Counted from the first letter of the stretch, positions 5,210 to 13,105 are shown. The stretch: DNA of 15,775 bases from Porticoccaceae bacterium UBA1989 (GCA_002335945.1 DDDD01000038.1:1-15775), one strand, 5' to 3'. Notes: generated from the letters alone by a model not told the origin. Translations and numbers: made by a program.

Positions 5210-7724
5210 GCGCCACCTCGGGTGCAGCAGGTGGACTAATGGCGGAGCTGGTTGAGCGTTTTTTTAAACGCAGGCTATTGAGTAGCACCAACAATGAGCT
5301 AGCCGACATTCCGATCGCCGCTGCCCAGGGCGGCACATAACCCATGGCAGCCAAGGGCAATGCCAAGGCGTTGTAACCAATGGCCCAGCCAATGTTTTGG
5401 CGGATAATGTGCCGGGCACGATGGGCTAACGCGATCGCTCTAGGGAGCATTTCTAAGTCGTTATTCAATAAAATTGCATCGGCACTTATGTGCGATAAAT
5501 CGCTAGCGGCACCCATGGCAACAGAAATGTTGGCCGCCTGTAATACCGGAATATCATTAATACCATCCCCCACCATTAACACCTCATGGCCCTGCTTTTG
5601 TAATCGTTTTAAGGCCGCGAGTTTATGTTCGGGCTGCAGACCAAATGCGGTGCTGTGTAACGGCAAACGGCGAACAATGTCTGCCGCTGCGGATGAAGGG
5701 TCGCCCGATAGGAGATGTACCTGCATGCCCTGTCCATTAAGTTGTTGAACCGCAGGTTCTGCTGAGGGGCGCAACTGATCATCAAAAATTAGACTGGCGA
5801 TCCATTCACTGCGCTCTTCACCACGCCATTGCCGTTTGCGCGCTATGGCTACCTGAATACCATATTCCGTGGTGAGGTGTGCCTGAGGGGGCAGGCCCAT
5901 CACTTCAGCTACCCAATCGGGGCTACCAAAGGCAAATTCTTGGAGTACGCTTTTGTCGTTGGCAAGTTTGCCCAACACGCCGTTGCCGATAATAAATTCC
6001 TGATCAGTCACGGGCACCAAACCAGATTTTTTAAGGGCTCGAGCAATGGGATGCTGGCTACCCTGCTCCAAACTGGCCGCCCAATTAACCACCTGTTTTA
6101 GGCGGCTATGCAATATGGCCGCGGCAGGTATTACTTTGGTAAGCAGTAGGTTGCCTTCGGTTAGGGTGCCAGTTTTATCAAAGATCACCTGATCCACGTT
6201 AGAGAGCTGCTCCAACACATGACCCCGGTTAATTAAAAAGCCCTGCCGCCTCAATATTCCATTGGCGAGCGCCATGACTGTGGGTGTCGCCAGAGACAGT
6301 GCGCAGGGACAGGTGACTACCAGTACCGAAAGCATTATCCACAGTGCCCGACTGGGATCGGAGAAGGCCCAAAATAGCCCCACTAGACTGGCAATCACTA
6401 ATACCGCGCCAACAAACCAGCCGGCCACACGATCCGCAATCCCAACCCAAGGGGGTTTTTCCAATGCTGCCCGCTCGGCCAGTTCAAGAATATTAGAAAG
6501 CCTTGTGTCTCTACCAAATACCGAGACTTTTATTACTAGCGGGTTAGCGCCATTAACTGTGCCGGCACAGACTGTTTGCCCGGCCTGTTTACGCACTGCC
6601 CTCGACTCGCCGGTAAGCACAGCTTCGCTAATCTGACTAATGCCTTTTTTAATGGTGCCATCGCAGGGAATAGTCTGGCCGGCCTCGACATAAATAAGAT
6701 CGCCCAGCTTGAGGGTTTTTATGGGTACTGTTTTAAAGCGATTGGGGCCGCTGGCGGACGTAATTTTGGTGGCAGCGGGTGGCAGCAAACAGTCTTGGTC
6801 ATGAACCGATAATAGGTTGCGATAACGAATCCGCTGTTCTGCAAAACGACCCAACAATAAGAAAAAAGTAAACATAGCCACGGAGTCAAAGTACACCTCA
6901 CCGCTCTGCTGCCATGTGGCCCAAAGGCTCGCGCTGTAGGCAAGGGCAATAGCAAGGGCGACGGGAACATCCATCACTAGATGACCAAGCCTAAGACTGC
7001 GCCAGGCATTAATAAAAAAGGGCTGGGCGGAATAAAATACCACGGGGGTAACCAGAATGACGCTAACTATTCTTAGTAGATGTTGCCACTGCGCCTCGAT
7101 ACCCTGCAGTGCCCCGGCGTAAAGTGCGATAGCCAGCATGGTCGTTTGCATCATGGCGAGGCCGGCCACACCAAGGCGCATTAGCATGGTTCGGGTTTGC
7201 TGTTTGAGATCTGGCAGCTGAGATTCATTATTAATGGGTGTGACCAGATAGCCGATATCCGCCATCGCATTGAGTATCTGACTGAGTTTTAACTGTTCTG
7301 GATTCCAGGCAATTTCGCCGCGATGGGTGGTGCCGTTAACCAGTACCTGTTCGATGCCGGGCAGTTTTTTCAGCTGTTTTTCAATTAGCCACACGCAAGC
7401 GGCGCAGCTGATATTACCAATATGTACCCGAATACGGCGCACCACCTGCTGAGAAGGGCCCTGAGTATCTAGGCTGACATAATCATTTTGTAAGGCGGGA
7501 ATATCCCAGTCTTTGAACTGTGCTTTTTCTGGCGCGGGCTGTTTAAGTTGTTCGGTACGGAAGTTGTAAAAATTGCCCAGACCGCTGCCAATTATAGTGG
7601 CGGCCACTGCTGCGCAACCTGGGCAGCACATGGCTCTGGATTGGTTTTCAATCACCAGACAAAAGTCGCTATTATCTGGAACCGGTAGTCCGCAATGGTA
7701 GCAAGAGGTGCAAGAATCAGTCAT
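5202..7724 (-). CDS. ccoI: Copper-transporting P1B-type ATPase CcoI (FixI)
   Basis: With the chosen start this is 840 residues. An N-terminal Cys-rich metal-binding domain (Cys8, 11, 33, 34, 37; CYHC and CCPGC) is followed by a heavy-metal-associated domain with the CAAC copper site (Cys107/Cys110). Then come membrane helices, the actuator TGES (about 371-374), the intramembrane CPC copper site (472-474), the phosphorylation motif DKTGT (516-520) and GDGIND (about 719-724). CcoI/FixI members move copper across the inner membrane for the CuB centre of cbb3 oxidase. ATG at 7724 is preferred because it gives an 8-bp ATGACTGA overlap with ccoH, as at other junctions, and starts just before the Cys-rich domain. 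The longer form from 7769 (855 residues) and one from 7748 also lack a good ribosome site. The end overlaps ccoS by 8 bp. Confidence 0.95.
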   Translation of the reverse strand: MTDSCTSCYHCGLPVPDNSDFCLVIENQSRAMCCPGCAAVAATIIGSGLGNFYNFRTEQLKQPAPEKAQFKDWDIPALQNDYVSLDTQGPSQQVVRRIRVHIGNISCAACVWLIEKQLKKLPGIEQVLVNGTTHRGEIAWNPEQLKLSQILNAMADIGYLVTPINNESQLPDLKQQTRTMLMRLGVAGLAMMQTTMLAIALYAGALQGIEAQWQHLLRIVSVILVTPVVFYSAQPFFINAWRSLRLGHLVMDVPVALAIALAYSASLWATWQQSGEVYFDSVAMFTFFLLLGRFAEQRIRYRNLLSVHDQDCLLPPAATKITSASGPNRFKTVPIKTLKLGDLIYVEAGQTIPCDGTIKKGISQISEAVLTGESRAVRKQAGQTVCAGTVNGANPLVIKVSVFGRDTRLSNILELAERAALEKPPWVGIADRVAGWFVGAVLVIASLVGLFWAFSDPSRALWIMLSVLVVTCPCALSLATPTVMALANGILRRQGFLINRGHVLEQLSNVDQVIFDKTGTLTEGNLLLTKVIPAAAILHSRLKQVVNWAASLEQGSQHPIARALKKSGLVPVTDQEFIIGNGVLGKLANDKSVLQEFAFGSPDWVAEVMGLPPQAHLTTEYGIQVAIARKRQWRGEERSEWIASLIFDDQLRPSAEPAVQQLNGQGMQVHLLSGDPSSAAADIVRRLPLHSTAFGLQPEHKLAALKRLQKQGHEVLMVGDGINDIPVLQAANISVAMGAASDLSHISADAILLNNDLEMLPRAIALAHRARHIIRQNIGWAIGYNALALPLAAMGYVPPWAAAIGMSASSLLVLLNSLRLKKRSTSSAISPPAAPEVAHV

Positions 7725-8262
7725 GTTGCAGTGCTGTTTTAGTGCCATATTGAAAATCAATCTGGCCATTTAAACGCCAGCTTTTATTCTCAGGAACTAA
7801 TCTCAGATAGTAACTGTATTGATAGTGCTGGGGTATCGTTGCCCGGTACTGGCCAGCACTGACCTTTTGTAAGGTAATAATTTGATCGCGCTTTCGGGAT
7901 CCAGGATGCAACATTAAAAGCTTTAGATTTGGCCAGTTACCCGCACCCGCTCCTTTTCCCGCTAGCGCAACATCCACCTGATCGCTATTCTCACCGGAGA
8001 AAAAACTGACCTGTGCTCGCAATCCCAGTGCGGTCGCCTCACGATCCTGGGCGAGGGTTTTATTGATGGCTAGGCCCTCTTTGTAATAGCTGTCGTCTAC
8101 CATGCTGTGGGGATACGTTAACGCGATATAGAGGGTATAAAAACAGGCGACAACCACTGTCCCTGGCAGGGCTATTAGGAACCAGGGCCAAAACTGCTGG
8201 TACCATTTTTCGTCAACTTTATTGTTTTTAGTCCCTAACGAATTAATATGCTCAGCGCGCAT
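7717..8262 (-). CDS. ccoH: cbb3 oxidase assembly protein CcoH (FixH)
   Basis: The 181-residue protein has a short cytoplasmic start, one membrane helix (about residues 26-48) and a periplasmic beta-rich domain. The segment after the helix, MVDDSYYKEGLAINKTLAQD (about 54-73), is the recognisable FixH signature. CcoH is a single-span protein that contacts the assembling oxidase and is needed for a stable complex; in Rhodobacter it stays bound to the mature enzyme. The start ATG has GGAGG eight bases upstream and overlaps the ccoG stop by 11 bp; the stop overlaps ccoI by 8 bp (if the 7724 start is right). The tight packing supports translational coupling through ccoG-ccoH-ccoI. Confidence 0.93.
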   Translation of the reverse strand: MRAEHINSLGTKNNKVDEKWYQQFWPWFLIALPGTVVVACFYTLYIALTYPHSMVDDSYYKEGLAINKTLAQDREATALGLRAQVSFFSGENSDQVDVALAGKGAGAGNWPNLKLLMLHPGSRKRDQIITLQKVSAGQYRATIPQHYQYSYYLRLVPENKSWRLNGQIDFQYGTKTALQHD

Positions 8263-9691
8263 TATTGGTGCCTCCAGCGGGTGCCAAAAAACGACTCTGC
8301 TCTACGTTGCTAATGCTGGGGTCGGTTAATGAACTCACGACGAACTGAATATCGGTGTTAGCTTTATAATTAGCCTCTCGGGGTACTGTTAAGCGAATCA
8401 GTAACTGCACCACCTCGCCCTCTTCAACCGTCACTTCGGTTTGACCTACAAGACTAAATTTATGATTGTCGCTGAGACTAATTTGGTATCTATGCTTACG
8501 CTGATCCATATTATTTATTTTTAATTGGTAGCTGTTTTCAATAAGGCCTGCGGGGGTAATGCGATAGAGATTGATGCGGTCGCGAATAATGTCCACTTCC
8601 AAGGGAATACGGCTGCCGAGGCTATAAACAAATAACCCGCACATTAAAACCAGCGCCGAAAAATAACCAATCAGTCGCGGGCGCAACCAATGAAAGGGGT
8701 CGCCTTTATTGAGCATGTTTTCAGTGGTGAAACTGATCAGTCCTTTGGGGTATTCCATCTTCTCCATTACCGCATTACAGGCATCGATGCACAGGCCACA
8801 GCTAATGCATTCGTATTGCAGGCCATCGCGAATATCAATGCCGGTGGGGCACACCTGAACGCATAATGTGCAGTCGACACAGTCACCCAGGCCATGTTCT
8901 TTAGGGTCCTCATGCTTCTTTCGTGATCCTCTCAGCTTCTTTCGCGACCCTCTAAGCTCCCCTCTCAATTTATTGTAGGACACTATTAGCGTATCGGGAT
9001 CAAACATCACCGATTGAAAGCGCGCATAGGGGCAGACATAGAGACAGATTTGTTCGCGCATGAGACCCGCGTTGGCCCAGGTTAGCGCAGTGAATATCGC
9101 GGTCCAAAATAATGTTGCGGGAGCAACAGCGAAATCCAAGAATGCCGGAATGAGTTCCCGCACGGGATTAAAGTAACCGACAAAGGTGATTCCCGTGGCT
9201 AGGGCAACCAGACCCCAACAGACTTGTTTGCCAACTTTGCGCCAGAGTTTATTCACATCCCAGGGCTGGGCATCCAGTTTGATACGGCGATGACGCTCGC
9301 CCTCAAACCATTCTTCGATGCTTATAAAAATTCTTGTCCAGACGGTTTGGGGGCAGGAAAAACCACACCAGACACGGCCAAGAAAATTGGTGATAGTAAA
9401 TAGGGCGAAGGCGGAAATAATAAGTAGGGCCGCGAGTATTGGCGCGTCTTGGGGCCAGAATGTCATCCAGAAGATATAAAACTTGCGTTCCGCAAGGTCA
9501 AACCAGACGGCCTGACGGCCATCGATACTCAGCCAGGGCAATAAAAAATAACCAGCCAACATGGGTAGCCATGTCCAACGGGCAAGCTTGCGGTAAAACC
9601 CCTCCAGATGTCGGGTATAGATTTTGTCCGCCGGCTGATACAGATTTAGAACATGAATTTCATCCGTATCTTTCGAGGGAGGCTTATCCAT
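8252..9691 (-). CDS. ccoG: cbb3 oxidase accessory protein CcoG (RdxA/FixG), polyferredoxin-like membrane protein
   Basis: The 479-residue protein has about five membrane helices: a NapH-like N-terminal part with CGFSCPQTVWTR (about 109-120) and CLYVCPYARFQS (about 216-227), and one helix near 330-350. Two 4Fe-4S clusters lie between them: CVDCTLCVQVCP with Cys271, 274, 277, 281, and CISCGLCIDAC with Cys295, 298, 301, 305. A periplasmic Ig-like domain ends the protein. In Rhodobacter CcoG reduces copper for delivery to the CuB site. Just before the first cluster the segment LRGSRKK occurs twice in tandem (246-252, 253-259), while relatives usually have one RGSRK, so this protein carries a small in-frame duplication. 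It starts 3 bp after ccoP with a poor ribosome site, so it probably depends on coupling. Confidence 0.95.
   Translation of the reverse strand: MDKPPSKDTDEIHVLNLYQPADKIYTRHLEGFYRKLARWTWLPMLAGYFLLPWLSIDGRQAVWFDLAERKFYIFWMTFWPQDAPILAALLIISAFALFTITNFLGRVWCGFSCPQTVWTRIFISIEEWFEGERHRRIKLDAQPWDVNKLWRKVGKQVCWGLVALATGITFVGYFNPVRELIPAFLDFAVAPATLFWTAIFTALTWANAGLMREQICLYVCPYARFQSVMFDPDTLIVSYNKLRGELRGSRKKLRGSRKKHEDPKEHGLGDCVDCTLCVQVCPTGIDIRDGLQYECISCGLCIDACNAVMEKMEYPKGLISFTTENMLNKGDPFHWLRPRLIGYFSALVLMCGLFVYSLGSRIPLEVDIIRDRINLYRITPAGLIENSYQLKINNMDQRKHRYQISLSDNHKFSLVGQTEVTVEEGEVVQLLIRLTVPREANYKANTDIQFVVSSLTDPSISNVEQSRFLAPAGGTNNAR
8915..8956. repeat. Tandem 21-bp duplication inside ccoG
   Basis: Two adjacent 21-bp units (8915-8935 and 8936-8956) are identical at 18 of 21 positions and encode LRGSRKK twice in a row in CcoG, immediately before the first 4Fe-4S motif. 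The silent differences (both copies encode the same seven residues) suggest the duplication has been retained for a while. Confidence 0.85.
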
Positions 9692-9694
9692 AAA

Positions 9695-10609
9695 TTACTG
9701 TTGGTTCTGTGACAGGCTGTAAACATAGGCGGTCAGAAGGTGAATCTTTTCTGGGCGCAGCTTTTCGTAATGAGCCGGCATATTGCCATTGCGGCCACTG
9801 CGAATACTGTGGCGAATATTTTCTGCCAGGGTTAAATTCTGTTGCTGATAGAGCCAGATACTGTCACTGAGATTTGGCGCACCCAGTGCCTGCATGCCAG
9901 TTCCTGCAGGGGTATGGCAGCTGCTACAAAACAGACCGTACTGGGTTGCCCCGCGAGCCGCCTGCTCGGCATTATGGTCTGCGCCACTAAGGCTCAGGAG
10001 ATGCTCGCCCATATCACCCACACCGGGCTCACCCAATATAGAACCCCAGGCGGGCATGGCTCCCTGCCGGCCGAAGGCGATGGAATGTTTAATGGCCTCC
10101 GGCGTGCTGCCATATAACCAGTCGGCGTCGGCAAGATTGGGGAAACCATTGGCACCTGTGCCCCCTACACCGTGGCAGATGGAGCAGTTGTTATTAAATA
10201 GACGGCGGCCCATGCGCAGGGCCGAGGGGTCTCCGGCGAGATCGTCAATGGTTCGCTGGGCGTAAGCACTGTACTGACCATCAAGTTTGGCATTGGCGCT
10301 AGCAACCCGCTCCTCGAGTTGATTGGTGCTGGTCCAGCCCAGCAGCCCTGGGTAATTCCCCAGCCCTGGATATAACAATAAATAAATAAGAGAGAAAATG
10401 GCAGTGGCGATAAATTTCCAGAACCACCAGGCGGGCAGTGGGTTGTCATACTCTTCAATGCCATCGTAAACATGGCCTGTCTTGGGCACTTCACCTTCGG
10501 CAAGATCACCTCTAACGTCAGTTTTACGGTTGGCAATTAATAACCAGCAACTACCGAATAACACCAGCAGGGTAAAAAAGATTATCCAGTAACTCCAAAA
10601 ATCACTCAT
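9695..10609 (-). CDS. ccoP: cbb3 oxidase diheme cytochrome c subunit CcoP
   Basis: With the start at 10609 this is 304 residues, normal for CcoP. The N-terminus MSDFWSYWIIFFTLL forms the first membrane helix (about 5-26). A second helix follows the PLPAWWFWKF segment (about 60-80). Two class I cytochrome c domains have heme sites CSICH (Cys142, Cys145, His146) and CSSCH (Cys228, Cys231, His232), with probable axial methionines in GAMPAWG (Met185) and GNMPAHY (Met277). It passes electrons from soluble cytochrome c or the bc1 complex to CcoO and CcoN. The start is chosen because it gives an 8-bp ATGAGTGA overlap with the ccoQ stop and has AAGGA about 10 bases upstream; the longer reading from 10633 adds eight charged residues not seen in the family. 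Confidence 0.96.
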   Translation of the reverse strand: MSDFWSYWIIFFTLLVLFGSCWLLIANRKTDVRGDLAEGEVPKTGHVYDGIEEYDNPLPAWWFWKFIATAIFSLIYLLLYPGLGNYPGLLGWTSTNQLEERVASANAKLDGQYSAYAQRTIDDLAGDPSALRMGRRLFNNNCSICHGVGGTGANGFPNLADADWLYGSTPEAIKHSIAFGRQGAMPAWGSILGEPGVGDMGEHLLSLSGADHNAEQAARGATQYGLFCSSCHTPAGTGMQALGAPNLSDSIWLYQQQNLTLAENIRHSIRSGRNGNMPAHYEKLRPEKIHLLTAYVYSLSQNQQ

Positions 10610-10763
10610 GGTTTTTCTTTCCTTGCTCCTCATCTAAAAAGGGCAACTGGGCGGCCTCTTCAAATGATTTTTTGTTTTTAGCACTGTAGGCCCAGACGCA
10701 AATACTGATAAATGCGGTCATGGCTAAAATGGTGCCTATACCTTGTAATACCCCACTACTCAT
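10602..10763 (-). CDS. ccoQ: cbb3 oxidase small subunit CcoQ
   Basis: I translated this short gene directly; it encodes 53 residues. It has one membrane helix (about residues 5-26: VLQGIGTILAMTAFISICVW), then AYSAKNKKSFEEAAQLPF, which is the hallmark of CcoQ/FixQ, and a charged end. CcoQ is a single-span subunit that stabilises the complex, mainly the CcoP interaction. AAGG lies 8 bases before the start ATG (10763-10761). Its TGA overlaps the ccoP ATG in an 8-bp ATGAGTGA, which settles both genes. It lies between ccoO and ccoP, the canonical NOQP order, 48 bp after the ccoO stop. Confidence 0.93.
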   Translation of the reverse strand: MSSGVLQGIGTILAMTAFISICVWAYSAKNKKSFEEAAQLPFLDEEQGKKNHE

Positions 10764-10811
10764 AAATAGCGCCTTATCAATATCTGCTCATGGCTGCTCA
10801 TAACCAGTTCC

Positions 10812-11426
10812 TTATCGCTTTTGCTGGATCAATGTGCCCAGCTGTTGCAGGTAGATCACTAGGGCATCCATTTCGGTACTACCCTGAACGGCTGCCTTAG
10901 CACCCTCTATATCTATGTCTGTGTAGGGCACACCCACCGCACGTAGGGCACGCATTTTTTTGCCTGTCTCTGCGCCATCTAAGGTGTTTTCGAACAACCA
11001 GGGGAAGGCCGGCATATTGGATTCGGGGACCACATCTCGAGGATTATTAAGGTGCACACGATGCCAGCCATCGCTGTATCTCTGCCCTACTCGCGCCAGA
11101 TCGGGACCGGTACGTTTTGAACCCCATAAAAACGGATGCTCATAAACATGTTCGCCCGCCACGGAATAATGTCCGTAACGCTCGGTCTCGGAACGAAAGG
11201 GTCTGATCATTTGGGTATGGCAAACATGGCAACCTTCGCGAATATAAATATCGCGACCTTCAAGGGCCAAGGCGGGTAATGGCATTAACCCATCGATTGG
11301 CTCGGTAGTTTCTTCGGAGAAAAATAGCGGGACTATTTGGGCTAGCCCACCAAAGCTAATGGCGACAATAATCAGCACAATCATAAGGCCGATATTTTTT
11401 TCAATAATGGCATGTTTATTAGACAT
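10812..11426 (-). CDS. ccoO: cbb3 oxidase monoheme cytochrome c subunit CcoO
   Basis: The 204-residue protein has an N-terminal membrane anchor (about residues 10-36) and a periplasmic cytochrome c domain. The heme site is CHVCH (Cys66, Cys69, His70), in the typical context EGCHVCHTQMIRPFRSE. The axial methionine is probably in ESNMPAFPW. The SVAGEHVYEHPFLWGSKRTG segment (about 88-107) is strongly conserved in CcoO. It relays electrons from CcoP to heme b of CcoN. The start has a strong GAGGGGG about 9 bases upstream and overlaps the ccoN stop by 8 bp (ATGTCTAA). The length is normal. Confidence 0.97.
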   Translation of the reverse strand: MSNKHAIIEKNIGLMIVLIIVAISFGGLAQIVPLFFSEETTEPIDGLMPLPALALEGRDIYIREGCHVCHTQMIRPFRSETERYGHYSVAGEHVYEHPFLWGSKRTGPDLARVGQRYSDGWHRVHLNNPRDVVPESNMPAFPWLFENTLDGAETGKKMRALRAVGVPYTDIDIEGAKAAVQGSTEMDALVIYLQQLGTLIQQKR

Positions 11427-12858
11427 TAATAGCTGCCCCCTCAGAGGTAGACGCTGACTCGCTGTCTGTATTGACCGTTCGCCATACGTTATAGGCCATC
11501 AACAACATGCCGCAGAAGAAGATACCACCGCCAATAAAGCGCACCAGATAACCTGGGTAACTGGCTTCCACAGATTCAGCAAAGCTGTAGGTTAAGGTGC
11601 CGTCGCTATTAAAGGCGCGCCACATTAGTCCCTGGGCTATGCCGTTTACCCACATGGAGGCGATGTATAAAACCGTGCCGATGGTGGACATCCAAAAGTG
11701 CATATTGATGAGTCTTTCACTGTACATTTTGGTCTGGCCGTAGAGCCGCGGAATCAGATGATAGAGACAACCAATAGACACCATGGCCACCCAACCCAGA
11801 GCACCGGAGTGCACATGGCCAATGGTCCAGTCGGTGTTGTGAGAGAGTGCATTAACGGTTTTGATGGCCATCATTGGGCCTTCAAAGGTGGACATACCAT
11901 AGAAGGATAGCGACACCACCAAAAAGCGTAAGGTGGGATCGGTACGCAACTTATGCCAGGCCCCCGACAGGGTCATAATGCCGTTGATCATGCCGCCCCA
12001 GGAAGGTGCTAATAACAGCAGTGACATCACCATACCCAGGCTCTGAGCCCAGTCTGGCAATGCAGAATAATGCAAATGATGAGGGCCTGCCCAGATGTAG
12101 ATGGCGATTAATGCCCAAAAATGCACGATGGATAAACGGTACGAATACACCGGACGCTCTGCCTGCTTAGGCACAAAGTAATACATCATGCCGAGAAAGC
12201 CTGCGGTCAAAAAGAAGCCCACAGCATTATGCCCGTACCACCATTGCACCATGGCATCGATGGTGCCTGGATAGATGGAATAGGATTTAAATAAACTCAC
12301 CGGAATGGCCAGACTATTAATAATATGCAACATGGCCACGGCAATAATGTAGGCACCAAAAAACCAATTGGCGACATAGATATGCTTTACCTTGCGCTTC
12401 ATGATGGTGCCAAAAAACACGATGCCATACACCACCCAGACAATGGCAATTAAAATATCAATGGGCCATTCCAGCTCGGCATATTCTTTGGCGGAGGTAA
12501 GCCCCATGGGCAAGGTGATGGCAGCCGAGACAATAATGAGCTGCCAGGCCCAGAAGGTGAAAGCGGCCAGACTATTGGATACTAGCGGTGCATTACAGGT
12601 GCGCTGTACCACATGGTAACTGCAGGCAAATAATGCGCTGCCACCAAAGGCGAAAATGACCGCATTGGTATGCAATGGTCTCAGACGACCAAAATGCAGA
12701 TAGGGCCCAACGTTTAATTCGGGCCAAACTAACTGGGCGGCAATAATCACCCCAACCAGCATGCCGACGATGCCCCAGACTACGGTCATGATTGCGAATT
12801 GTTTAATGACTTTAGTGTTGTACTGCGGAGGTTCGCTGGAAGCGGTCTCACTGATCAT
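11419..12858 (-). CDS. ccoN: cbb3-type cytochrome c oxidase catalytic subunit CcoN
   Basis: The 479-residue heme-copper oxidase subunit I (C family) has about 12 membrane helices. The expected ligands are present: His63 (PLHTNAV) and His350 for the low-spin heme b, His348 for heme b3, and His210 (WWYGHNAVGFF), His260 and His261 (GPHHLHY) for CuB. Tyr254 is at the position of the cross-linked tyrosine. These sit at a constant offset of three from the Pseudomonas stutzeri numbering as I remember it. It reduces O2 to water with high affinity. ATG 12858 is chosen because AAAGGA lies six bases upstream; the longer TTG reading from 12876 would run through that ribosome site. It heads the cco operon behind an FNR-type promoter. 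Confidence 0.97.
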   Translation of the reverse strand: MISETASSEPPQYNTKVIKQFAIMTVVWGIVGMLVGVIIAAQLVWPELNVGPYLHFGRLRPLHTNAVIFAFGGSALFACSYHVVQRTCNAPLVSNSLAAFTFWAWQLIIVSAAITLPMGLTSAKEYAELEWPIDILIAIVWVVYGIVFFGTIMKRKVKHIYVANWFFGAYIIAVAMLHIINSLAIPVSLFKSYSIYPGTIDAMVQWWYGHNAVGFFLTAGFLGMMYYFVPKQAERPVYSYRLSIVHFWALIAIYIWAGPHHLHYSALPDWAQSLGMVMSLLLLAPSWGGMINGIMTLSGAWHKLRTDPTLRFLVVSLSFYGMSTFEGPMMAIKTVNALSHNTDWTIGHVHSGALGWVAMVSIGCLYHLIPRLYGQTKMYSERLINMHFWMSTIGTVLYIASMWVNGIAQGLMWRAFNSDGTLTYSFAESVEASYPGYLVRFIGGGIFFCGMLLMAYNVWRTVNTDSESASTSEGAAINV

Positions 12859-12864
12859 ACTTAG

Positions 12865-12870
12865 TCCTTT
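12865..12870 (-). promoter_or_regulatory. Ribosome binding site that fixes the ccoN start
   Basis: AAAGGA on the minus strand sits six bases before the ATG at 12858. It favours that codon over the in-frame TTG at 12876, which lies upstream of this site and has no comparable sequence of its own. Confidence 0.75.
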
Positions 12871-12896
12871 GATCAAGATTTGAAAGCTGCTCTTTC

Positions 12897-12924
12897 TTAA
12901 AAACTGTCCCTATTTTTAAAAACT
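12897..12924. repeat. Two direct copies of TTAAAAACT in the ccoN leader
   Basis: TTAAAAACT occurs at 12897-12905 and 12916-12924, 19 bp apart start to start, or close to two helical turns. It lies between the predicted cco promoter and the ccoN ribosome binding site. A regulator site or an AU-rich leader element is possible; chance in AT-rich sequence is also possible. Confidence 0.4.
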
Positions 12925-12954
12925 ATCAATAGCGCTTTTATCAACAGATAAAGA

Positions 12955-12966
12955 TAGGCATGCCTA
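12955..12966. repeat. 12-bp perfect palindrome in the ccoN leader
   Basis: TAGGCATGCCTA is a perfect inverted repeat without a loop, lying about 65 bp downstream of the predicted cco transcription start and about 97 bp before the ccoN ATG. It could be an operator. No known site matches it to my knowledge. Confidence 0.4.
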
Positions 12967-13035
12967 AAGCATAGACAATCTGAACGACTTCCAAAGAAAT
13001 TATTGGCGGTGTTTTTATTGCTTATTTGAATAGTT

Positions 13036-13041
13036 ATTATC
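13036..13041 (-). promoter_or_regulatory. -10 element of the predicted cco operon promoter
   Basis: GATAAT on the minus strand matches TATAAT at 5 of 6 positions. It predicts a transcription start near 13029 and an untranslated leader of about 170 nt before ccoN. The centre of the FNR/ANR box at 13064-13077 is exactly 41.5 bp upstream of that start, the class II FNR geometry, in which a good -35 element is not required. Confidence 0.65.
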
Positions 13042-13063
13042 GTGGCAGAGATGGGGTAATACA

Positions 13064-13077
13064 TTGATATGGGTCAA
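13064..13077. promoter_or_regulatory. FNR/ANR box controlling the cco operon
   Basis: TTGAT-ATGG-GTCAA matches 9 of 10 positions of the FNR/ANR consensus TTGAT-N4-ATCAA; the one deviation (G for A) is common in ANR boxes. It lies upstream of ccoN, 41.5 bp from the predicted start site, with the -10 GATAAT in the expected place. The cbb3 operons of proteobacteria are classic targets of FNR-type oxygen sensors (FnrL, ANR, FixK), so expression at low oxygen is expected. Confidence 0.75.
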
Positions 13078-13105
13078 GGCCCATTAGATAGACTAATGCG
13101 CAGGC

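Noticed and set aside
7725..7769. Upstream ATG starts for ccoI (7769 and 7748)
   Set aside because: Neither has a good ribosome binding site. The extra residues precede the Cys-rich domain, and ATG 7724 gives the 8-bp overlap seen at other junctions. Not fully excluded.
10610..10633. Upstream ATG start for ccoP
   Set aside because: The ATG at 10609 has the 8-bp overlap with ccoQ, a ribosome site and a normal CcoP N-terminus.
10764..10811. Small gene or regulatory hairpin in the 48-bp ccoO-ccoQ gap
   Set aside because: The two ATGAGCAG copies here open only very short frames that stop at once, and no stable hairpin is visible.
12859..12876. Upstream TTG start for ccoN
   Set aside because: It adds six residues and runs through the AAAGGA that serves the ATG at 12858.
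12916..12929. Second FNR-like sequence TTAAA-AACT-ATCAA nearer to ccoN
   Set aside because: It matches 8 of 10 positions, but the position expected for a -10 holds AGAGCA, so it does not make a class II promoter. Such matches are expected several times by chance in a window of this size.
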